From: Achatina immaculata
Lineage: Eukaryota > Mollusca > Gastropoda > Stylommatophora > Achatinidae
Assembly (NCBI GenBank): GCA_009760885.1
Contig: CM019715.1
Span: 23,959,642 to 24,023,641 of the forward strand
Direction: 5' to 3'
Length of the DNA stretch: 64,000 nt
Below the pieces are notes generated by a model, which worked only from the letters and a program-made list of their open reading frames with translations, searched no databases and was not told the origin of the DNA. A program made the position numbers and the translations under genes. Shown one piece after another: positions 56,336 to 64,000 of this stretch; the first letter of the stretch is position 1, and every line of letters starts with the position of its first letter.

Positions 56336-56696
56336 GTAGATTCATTCATTCATTCATTTGCATGTCCCTTGAGGAACTTTGCGTCCCAAACAGCACTCAT
56401 GTAGGCCTGTCGGTTGTGAGCAAGATGGCCTGCTGCTGATGCATCCATTTGCAGATCATCAACGATGTCTTGCAGCCATCTTTGCCTTGGTCTTCCTCTC
56501 TTTCTTTTTCCCATTATGTACCCTTCCAAGACGGTCTTCTCTAGATTGTCATGTCCTTTTATGTGTCCAAAATATTTAAGTTTTCTCTCTTTAACCCTCT
56601 TTACTAACCAGCCTACTTCAATATTAAGTTCTTGTAGTATGGATATATTTGTTATTTTTTGTATCCATGATATTTAAAGAACTTTTCCGTAGCACA
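56336..56696 (-). mobile_element. LINE-B 3'-end fragment, antisense
   Basis: Starts (ATTC)n TTTGCATGTCCCTTGAGGAA and covers the LINE-B tail back to the KISWIQK region. It interrupts the minisatellite, whose last units are at 56695-56790. Confidence 0.88.
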
Positions 56697-56790
56697 GTGT
56701 AGATGCAATCCTTGTTTTGGTATGAAGTATAGATACGATCCATGTAACGGTGTAAAGTGTCTATTAGACCCCCGTGTTGATGAGCCCCGT

Positions 56791-57168
56791 GCCTGTATTT
56801 CAAGATCTCCTACGGCCATTTCCAAGGTAACTTCTAAGAATCTAAAACATGTAATGGGTAGCCTCTGCTGATCTGAGTCTCACTATCAGAAGTCAAATAA
56901 AACTTATTTGTTTTCTCTGTACCTCTATCCATATATTTAGAACTTATCTGTGCAAACACCAACCAATAATACATGCACACATTCATTAATTGATTCATTC
57001 ACTCAGTTATTTAATCTTTCATCTGACAATTATCTTTATCCTTGTATCTATCAATCTAATCTAAAGCATAATGAACCACTCAAATATCCATTCACCTATC
57101 AAACCTAATCCATTTAATTTATTATTATGTTATTCCTATAACAAATGAATCTAATCTTAAATCAACAG
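56791..57168 (+). other. Sequence before the unit 3 ICK exon
   Basis: No gene recognised. No signal-peptide exon was found between 43 kb and here. The last bases CTTAAATCAACAG (57156-57168) form an acceptor-like site, but the polypyrimidine tract is weak. Confidence 0.4.
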
Positions 57169-57300
57169 TATATTAACAAAATGCGCTGTGCTCAAACCAA
57201 TGAACGTTGCACCACATTTTTTAAATGCTGCAAGAAAAACTACTCCTGTGTTTTTACCAGTAGAAGTAGATCTTACGGAAAGTGTGTACGACAGAAATAG
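57169..57300 (+). CDS. ICK-type peptide gene, unit 3, cystine-knot exon
   Basis: From the acceptor CAG (57166-57168) a phase 0 frame of 43 codons ends at TAG 57298-57300. Cysteines at residues 7, 14, 20, 21, 27 and 39 give C-X6-C-X5-CC-X5-C-X11-C, identical in spacing to unit 1, with four residues after the last Cys. The domain is strongly basic (many Lys and Arg between Cys 2 and 6), unlike the acidic unit 2 copy. The Pro-rich spacer is absent; only six residues, including one Met (57181), precede Cys1. The partner signal exon was not found, so the gene may be incomplete, may splice from a distant exon or may share exon 37723. The stop and the 3' flank align with unit 1. A functional peptide is plausible because all cysteines and the frame are intact. 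Confidence 0.68.
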   Translation, partial: YINKMRCAQTNERCTTFFKCCKKNYSCVFTSRSRSYGKCVRQK

Positions 57301-57860
57301 AAAATAACATCAGCAGGTGAGATACTTATATTGACAATCTAAGGCTTCTGTCATGGCTTGTATGTATCATTCAAACGCAGAGGTTTCATAATAGGAGAAT
57401 CTACAATCTAATGTCGGTCGGCTCACTTTGGAAACTATTGCTATTAATTAATAAAACAAATTATTCAATGGAAACACTTTTGTTTTTAGATTTCCCTTGT
57501 TTTCTTTGAACTTATATTTGTCCTCGTCACACTGTGTTCTTTCCTTTCTAAACATATACAGCATAAAAAACAACAGGAAAAAATAGTTGGATCAATTCAT
57601 TGTCAAGTTCATAATCACTCATTTTGTTTTCAATTCTACATTTGTTTTCAGGTTATCTTGTTTGAGTGTATGTGTAAACAGTCTCACTTAAGGTGGATTC
57701 ACTCAATATTCAACATTCAATAATTTATTTACACTGAATAAAGAAGAATTCAAAATACTCTTCTGTGGTTGTTTCACAATTTTCACGATGAGTAAACAAG
57801 TGCAATTTTTCATTGCCTTTTCTATATGTCATATCTGGATAATTGCACGTTTTCTGCAGC
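57301..57860 (+). other. Putative 3' UTR of the unit 3 peptide gene
   Basis: Aligned with 23991-24500: GTGAGATACTTATATTGACA (57316), TTCATAATAGGAGA, CTCGTCACACTGTGTTCTTT and an acceptor-like ATATACAG (57553-57560), TTCATAATCACTCATTT and CTGAATAAAG (candidate polyadenylation signal at about 57736). Confidence 0.5.
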
Positions 57861-58328
57861 ATGTCCATATCATGACATTATATATTAGCGCTGAAAGTTG
57901 ATTTCACAAAAAGGGAACTATTCCCAAGCTTTTACTTTTACATATTCTACTACCTTAACTATTGTAACAGAATTCCTTATTTCTGGAATTCCTTAATTCT
58001 GGAATTCTGTTCTTGTATTTAACGTTATAGGAGGAGTTAACTAGGGATTTATTTGGTAGATTGATGTAGTGGCTAGCGCCCTTAGTTTGTTTTTTTTTTA
58101 ACAGGTCAACTGTAGGTCAGGTTTGACATTGTTGAAGGCCATTTCTTGTCATGTCCAGGCACGGGATTTTTTACAGTTAACAAAAGTTAATTAGGACATG
58201 TTTGTTTAATTTAGTTATTTTGTTATGTTTAATTACAGAAAAGCTTAAAATAGGATTGTTGTTTTTAGTTTATTGTCCAAGGTCATAAACAGGTAATTTT
58301 TGCACGAATTGAGAAATGTTTTAATCAC
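57861..58328. other. Intergenic, no gene
   Basis: AT-rich. TTCTGGAATTCC is duplicated at about 57980. GATTGATGTAGTGGCTAGCG (58060) resembles a degraded tRNA-like A-box, but no B-box is seen. Confidence 0.4.
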
Positions 58329-59677
58329 CAGGTGCAAAGGAATGTGACGACCACCGGACTATCAGCCTCTCATGTCACATAACGAAGCTACTTCTGAGAA
58401 TCATTATGAGAAGAACAAGGAAAAAGATAAAAATGGAAATAGCAGATGAACAGTTTGGATTTGTTGAAGGAAAGGGAACACACAATGCCATTTATGCTTT
58501 ACAAACACTAACAGAAAGAGCTTTAGAAGTACAGAAAGATCTCTACTTATGCTTCATTGATTACACCAAGGCATTTGACAAGGTGAAACATAATGAAATT
58601 ATTAAAATGCTTGAAGACATCAATATAGACGGCAAAGACCTGAGGATTGTAAAACATCTATACTGGCAGCAAGAAGCAGCAGTTCGAGTTGAAAATAGAA
58701 TTGGAAAATATCAACCTATAAAACAAGGGGTGCGACAAGGATGTGTACTATCTCCAGACCTTTTTTCACTGTATAGCGAGAATATTCTAAGAACAATCAT
58801 CACAGAACCAGGCATAAAAATTGGAGGATACAATATTAACAACCTTCGGTATGCTGACGACACAGTACTGATAGCAGAGAACCAACAAGACCTGCAAAAT
58901 CTCTTGGATAAAGTCGCCAAAGAAAGTGAACAGAAAGGCCTTACTTTGAACATCAAAAAGACAGAGACTATGGTTATATCTAAGAAAACATCAAAAAGAC
59001 AGAGACTATGGTTATATCTAAGAAACAGAATCCACCAGCATGCAGTATTAAATTAAACGGAACTGTTCTAAAGCAGGTGCAGAAATTCAAATACCTTGGA
59101 GCAGTAATAACTTCAGATGGGAAATGCAGAACAGAAATTAGGAACAGAATAGGCCAAGCAAAGACTGCATTTCAGAGAATGAGAAACATATTGACCAACA
59201 CATCCTTATCAATAAATGTTAGAAAACGAGTACTAAAATGCTATATTGAACCTATCTTGTTATATGGAAGTGAATCATGGACAATAGGCAAGTCTGCACA
59301 AAAATCATTGGAAGTAGCAGAAATGTGGTTTATTAGAAGAATGTTGCGAATCCCCTGGACAGCAAAAATAACTAATGAAGAATGTAGGAGAAGAGCTGGA
59401 GAGACAAAAAACCTTGTCAAAAAGATAAGAGAGAGACAATGTACTTTCATAGGACATGCAATGAGAAGAGGGGGCATTGAAAATATTATAACAACAGGAA
59501 AAATAGAAGGAAGAAGATGAAGAGAAAGACCGAGAGAAATGATGCTGGACAGTCTGACGGGATGGTGTGAGAGGAGATCACCAACTGAGCTGATGGCATG
59601 CATGAAAGATCGCGTACTCTGGAGAAGCATAATAGCCAACGCCAGTCGGCACGGCACATGATGATGATGATGATGAC
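58329..59677 (+). mobile_element. LINE-C insertion with 8-bp TSD
   Basis: 5'-truncated LINE-C flanked by TTAATCAC at 58321-58328 and 59678-59685, ending in GCACATGATGATGATGATGA. RT motifs: [36 protein letters not shown] (motif A), [20 protein letters not shown] (58730) and [20 protein letters not shown] (motif C intact, about 58840). The thumb and tail follow in the frame 59008-59520. It is the best-preserved RT palm in the window. Confidence 0.93.
58406..59056 (+). pseudogene. LINE-C reverse transcriptase, broken by a 38-bp tandem duplication
   Basis: A 216-codon frame carries intact palm motifs A (FIDYTKAFD) and C (YADD) and the GCVLSP block. It runs through [13 protein letters not shown], then loses frame because ACATCAAAAAGACAGAGACT... 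(38 bp starting at 58950) is repeated at 58988. The native continuation is in the frame 59008-59520, with FKYLGAVITSDGKCRTEI, LYGSESWTIGKSAQKSL and AMRRGGIENI. That frame ends at a TGA (59518) where the sister copy has TCA. These are the only two major lesions. Confidence 0.9.
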
Positions 59678-59685
59678 TTAATCAC

Positions 59686-60789
59686 GATTTTTATCTTCCA
59701 CGAGATAGAATCTTCGGGAAGATTTAGGAACAGGATTTGTAGTTCATATTTAAGGACCAAAATCTTACGTAGAAGGATTATTAGGATTATAAGCAGTAGA
59801 TTGATTAGTAGCTTCAGATTCATTATGGTTGTAAATTCATTATGTAGAGTTTGACTGAAAAGGAGGTTTCAGTTAGAAGTTAGAGTACTAGGATGTAAAC
59901 TGTTAGTTAGTTTTTTCCCCCATAGATCCAACATGTAAATTTTTGATGCAGCTACGAGTTGTTAGAAATAGTTTATAACTGAAGAAATGTGAATTAGTTC
60001 TATTGAGATTTTTGAGGACTTTAAGCACGATATTTTTGGTGATGTGAAGTTGTATGTAATGGAATTTTCAGTGAGTTAGTAAGTTGGCTCTTACTCCATC
60101 ATGTTGAATGCCTGTTTTTCCTAGCTGAGAGTGATTGTTGCCCACTCCCTCCCTACATGGCGAACTAGTTCTTGTCGGGAGAGGAGTTGGTTTATTCATC
60201 TGTTTACTCAATTTATTGCAACATCCTCACTTATTCACCACTCATTTTCCCCGTAATAAATATGCGTAATTGTTATTATCAATTTGAGTGTTAGTGGTTC
60301 TCAAACTGTTGAGATGTGTTCCTTCTCAGTTACACATTAAATTCCTCAGATGTAATCAGAAGATAGAGGAAGAAAAAGTAGTACAGTTTATCACTTGGGT
60401 GGCGGCTTTACACAACTGCGAAGTACTTTAATTAGTGCCGTGTCTTGGCACATACCATACTATACCATTCTATTTTAATTAGCAAATACTGCCACTAACA
60501 CCTACTACTATTATACTATGCCAGTCTTGCATTTAGGTATCAAACATTTTCTCTCTCAGTGAAATATTGCTGAGGCTATGCCGGAGTCTCTAATGTCTAC
60601 AATAGGTATTTGTTGCCGTTACTCGCTTCAAGGCTGTTCGCACGTCTTCAGCAACACGAATGAAAACTGGGGCTGTGTTGGCGGCAAGGAATGGCTCGTT
60701 GTTCATTATGTGGTTAATGGTGTCGTTGATACGGATGCACAATATGCTTCGTAAGACTGAGAAGAAAGTGCTCTGAAAAGAATAGGTTC
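59686..60789. other. No gene recognised
   Basis: Mostly AT-rich with no domain. 60560-60780 is slightly more GC-rich and may be a decayed part of the element at 60790. Confidence 0.4.
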
Positions 60790-61190
60790 ATCTGTTAAGC
60801 TGTGACAAGCCTAACATGGCTTTACTGTCCAATGCATGCGGGAGTAGATGGCAATGATGTGGCAGATAGACTTGCTGGACAAGCTAATTTAAATAAATGG
60901 TAAGCTGAGAACGGACAAGGGTGACATTGCTAAAGCCGTCTTTCTGGGGGCAAATGAAGAGCGGAAATGAAAGAACAATGTAGCTGTGAGGAGACTGCTT
61001 GTGCTAGGACAAATTAAAAGTGCTGGGAGGAAATCAGAACTGTATGACAGAAAACGCATCGTAAAGAACCAACACTTGATGGGAACTATCAGCAAACAAC
61101 TCTTGGATGGATGCTGCGGCATGCGGCGGAGCATATATGGGGCTGTCATGAATGCAGTGAAACCGGAGTCTGAATTTTGAACTTTGAACC
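60790..61190 (+). mobile_element. RNase H-domain fragment of a retroelement
   Basis: Broken frames read CPMHAGVDGNDVADRLAGQA (60820-60880), the C-terminal RNase H signature (P-x-H-x-G-V-x-GN-x-x-AD-x-LA with the catalytic Asp). A frame at 60986-61180 then has RKRIVKNQHLMGTISKQLLD. Several stops. It is unlike LINE-A to LINE-E, none of which shows an RNase H here. Confidence 0.7.
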
Positions 61191-61724
61191 TAGACATGTT
61201 TATAATGGTTTTGCAACCACAACATTTATGACTTTGAAATTTTAATTTTTGAAATAAACGTTCCAGATTTTGAAGTCCGTTTTTGTGAGACTTTGATTTT
61301 CCATGTAAATGTTGCTTAGTTAATTTTGGAATAAAGATAAAGCAATGTGACACAGGCTTTCATATTGCTAATCTACAAAACAATAATTTTCTGAGTGAAA
61401 TAAGCCAGGATGTCAGATAACATATCATAAAATTAAGACTTCTGTTTATTGCACCAGTAAAGTAATTATGTTGATCCGTTATGTTATTTATCGCCCAACA
61501 ATCTGTAGAAAGCTAAAGACATAAATCTTTTTTCCCTAATATTCCACTTTATGATCTTGAAGTCAGAGTCACTTTTGATGCACAGCCTGGCACAGCATGG
61601 AACAGGAAATAACCGGTTTTATATCCCAAATGCATGTCATCTGTAGTGTTTCTGTCTTTCCCTTTGTTTCTTCTTATTAACCAAATAAATCTGTTTTCCA
61701 CTGAGTACAGTCTTCTTCTGTAAT
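61191..61724 (+). repeat. Downstream flank of unit 3
   Basis: 61350-61510 aligns with 25870-26010 downstream of unit 1. No gene seen in the rest. Confidence 0.6.
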
Positions 61725-61729
61725 GGACG

Positions 61730-62060
61730 TAATGGACACAAAAAAGAATATATCCATTCTACAAGAATTTAATACTGAAGAAGATTAGTTAGTAAAGAAG
61801 ATTAAACAGAGAAAACCTAAGTATTTCGGACATATTAAATGTCATGATAGATTGGAGAAGACAGTCTTGAAAGGCTACATAATGTACATAATGGCTACAG
61901 AAAGAGGGGAAGGCCAAGGCGAAGATGACAGCAAGACATTATTGATAATTTGCGAATGGATGCGTCAACAGCGGAGTATCTTGCTTACAACCGAGAGACC
62001 TTCAAAAGAGCTCGCAGGGAGGCAAAGTTTCACTTGACACGGGCTAATGAATGAATGAAT
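61730..62060 (+). mobile_element. LINE-B 3'-end fragment
   Basis: TQKRIYPFYKNLILKK-type, RKPKYFGHIKCHDRLEKTVL, a duplicated ACATAATG(T/G) step, REGKAKAKMTARHY-type and ETFKRARREAKFHLTRAN, then ATGAATGAATG. Diverged more than most LINE-B tails here. Confidence 0.82.
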
Positions 62061-62224
62061 TAACAATGTTCTTGCTCTATTTTTCTAAAACTGCGTGACT
62101 AAGATGTTCTTAGTAGCCGACGCCGTAAAGACGCTCTCACTTAGACACCATAATGGACTCGCAGTAGATTACAATCCCGTGATCTGAGACCTAAACAACG
62201 AACTTTTCTGAAAACTCCAAAACC

Positions 62225-62577
62225 ACGGAGACTACGTTAGTCAGTAACCATCTTTGGTTACTTTGCCTCCATAACAATAACTATCCTACTAGAAGGACTG
62301 CTACAGAAACAGAAGCAAGGGAAAAAGCAAATGCAGGTGGAAGGAGAAATGCGTATCAGGAAACTGAGCCCATGAAGGTTGTGGATGAAAGCCAGCCACT
62401 GGAAGTCCCCAGCCCGACTGCAGACCTCCTGGAACCTAAACAAAAGATGCATGTTGAGCAATAGAGGGCTCACCTGGGCAAGAGCAGAAAAAAAGGCGAA
62501 AGACAGGCATTTGTGGAAAACCCTTGCGGAAGCCCCATGTGCCCTGGGCACTTAAGGTTCAGAGAGAGAGAGAGAGA
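62225..62577 (+). mobile_element. LINE-E 3'-end fragment with (GA)n tail
   Basis: Contains VDESQPLEVPSPTADLLEPK and HLGKSRKKGERQAFVENPCG in different frames. It ends CACTTAAGGTTCAGAGAGAG. This is the longest of three LINE-E tails; the others are at 38204-38402 and 39142-39262. Confidence 0.75.
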
Positions 62578-63555
62578 AGGTTATCTTTGCTTCCCCAAAA
62601 GTATAAACCCTGCCTTATAACTTAACATTGTAAAGTAAAGGTAAAGCAAAATCCTAGTTTCCACGCCATAAGGGTATATTAGGGATACGGTGTTAGGCCC
62701 ATACTTCAAAGATTTTCCACACATGAACTTCTGATGCTCTGGTTTGATGGTACCTGAAAAAAAATCTCCCACTCCAAAGTACATCACATACACGGAGCCC
62801 CCCGATCATGTGACACAACTTCTCTCAAATCCTCTAGAAGGCAAGGAAGACAACTGTGATATTAAATCTTTATGAGAAATTGCATCAGGCAATACTTGAC
62901 CCACAAAAATATCATTATTACTTCCCTTGAAACATACAACTTGGTTCCGAAGACGTATAAATCCTCTCATGTAACTAACATTGTACAGTACCAAAATACT
63001 TGTATATAAACCCTACCTTACAACTAACGTTGTACACTACAAAAATAATGCCATGTTCGTCATGATACCTTCACATTTGACTATCACCTTTAGTAATATG
63101 TAATACTGATATTGAAAATAGTACCTTTTGCAAGTAGCAGTGTTTAGTTAACAAGGTACAATAATTTCCATATATCTTATCACATCATACTTATATAAAA
63201 ACCAATGAAGCGAAAAGATTGGGAAGAATAGTTACAAGACTATATAATGATGAAATGACGCATCATTTAATAGGGCAGAAAAAACAAAAGAGCTGGACCG
63301 AAACACGACACGAACAGGAAAAATCAAATAATGCTATGACACATTGAATGGATAGTTGAATATGTCTAAGCTGGAATGGGCCATACGAAAAACAAATTCT
63401 TGCAAATTTTGAGAAAAAAAAATCCGGAATATTTTAGTTTATAAATTAGCACCTGACTTGCAGTTCTGCTAACTGAAAACTGGACATCTGAACACTGAAA
63501 CTTGCAACCTGGCCACATGTTTTAGAGAACGAAAGATGTTAACTAAATGAGTACC
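62578..63555. repeat. Weak dispersed repeat, otherwise no gene
   Basis: ATAAACCCTGCCTTATAACT...AACATTGTA occurs at about 62603, again degraded at 62958, and as ATAAACCCTACCTTACAACT at 63005. No coding domain recognised from 63060 to 63555. Confidence 0.5.
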
Positions 63556-63840
63556 AAGTGTGTATGTATGTATGTATGATGTAGGGTTGAAGACGCTGTC
63601 CGATGAGGCAACCAGCGATCCATAGCTGACCAAGACCCTGTCCCACCTCTCCGTGGTACCCCCAGTAACAGGCTTAGCCTGGCTAACGGGGCAGGGTTCG
63701 CCATAGTCCCTATGGTGGTGAAGTCTGCTAAAACACACTGCACACCCCCTGCTTTTTAACCTGCTCCCACCCCGATACGATGCTGTGCCTCAACACCTCT
63801 ACAGCATCAGCTGCAAAGAACAACAGCTCCAAGTTACAGA
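63556..63840. mobile_element. Interspersed repeat fragment of unknown class
   Basis: (TATG)n at 63558-63578, then a GC-richer block including AGGGTTGAAGACGCTGTCCG, CTAACGGGGCAGGGTTCGCC and CTGCTTTTTAACCTGCTCCC. Part of it matches 38085-38150. The minus-strand ORFs here show no known domain. Confidence 0.5.
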
Positions 63841-64000
63841 GAGTTCGTACAAGTACAAGCATGTATGACGTGCTATGTATTCAGGTCTGATAAATCACAA
63901 CATTTGTCGTCAAGATTAAACTTCTTAGCAGTTTTCTATATCATATCTAAGACTGCACCAACCCTTGTCTGCATATGAAGTCTTTCAATGGGCATGGACG

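Noticed and set aside
57181..57300. Independent 39-codon ATG-initiated cytosolic ICK peptide
   Set aside because: The ATG sits only one codon before Cys1-1 without a signal peptide; disulfide-rich folds need secretion, and the acceptor at 57166-57168 plus unit 1 alignment favour an internal exon.

Overview
This is eukaryotic, AT-rich, intron-containing invertebrate DNA dominated by transposable elements. There are no operons, bacterial genes or CRISPR arrays. The many endonuclease/reverse-transcriptase LINEs, tRNA-derived SINEs, mariner elements and tetranucleotide microsatellites suggest a lophotrochozoan, probably a mollusc. That assignment is inference from repeat style, not proof.

The main host content is a small family of short secreted cysteine-rich peptide genes, split into exons and easy to miss because no exon forms a long ATG-initiated ORF. 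Three exon-1 copies encode a signal peptide and end at a GTAAGT donor: 44-115 (start codon lost), 16782-16847 and 37723-37788. Three second exons carry a six-cysteine inhibitor-cystine-knot (ICK) pattern C-X6-C-X5/6-CC-X5-C-X10/11-C: 23814-23990, 41793-42044 and 57169-57300. Two of these have a proline-rich spacer between the acceptor and the first cysteine. Exons 16782/23814 and 37723/41793 pair in phase 0 as two gene models. The first window copy lacks a recognisable exon 2 and the last lacks a recognisable exon 1. Flanks align between copies (1241-1452 with 30599-31636; 1770-3110 with 34640-37300; 780-890 with 26020-26100; 25870-26000 with 61350-61520; 23991-24500 with 57301-57830), so the locus is a tandem segmental duplication of an ancestral gene unit, expanded by transposons.

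Layout: 1-1.1 kb, tail of a damaged unit 0. 1.1-26.2 kb, unit 1, with a TE nest in its upstream region (3.2-16.3 kb: LINE-A, LINE-B, LINE-C-like, mariner, GA-rich repeat) and a nearly full-length LINE-B plus SINE in its 7-kb intron. 26.2-30.6 kb, antisense LINE-A split by LINE-C. 30.6-43 kb, unit 2, with a LINE-B nest upstream and LINE-A/LINE-D in its 4-kb intron. 43-56.8 kb, mariner elements, SINE-associated 47-bp repeat, 34-bp, 14-bp and roughly 30-bp minisatellites and a recent tandem amplification containing LINE-B pieces. 57.1-61.5 kb, unit 3 second exon, 3' region and a LINE-C. 61.7-64 kb, LINE fragments and unannotated DNA.

LINE names A-F are local labels. A, B and C are the main families. 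They differ in RT sequence and in 3' tail: A ends in an ATATAAG-like repeat, B in (GAAT)n, C in (GAT)n, D in (GAA)n, E in (GA)n. Nested insertions with visible target-site duplications give a relative chronology. All coding claims for the ICK genes rest on cysteine spacing, splice-site context and inter-copy conservation; no transcript evidence was available.
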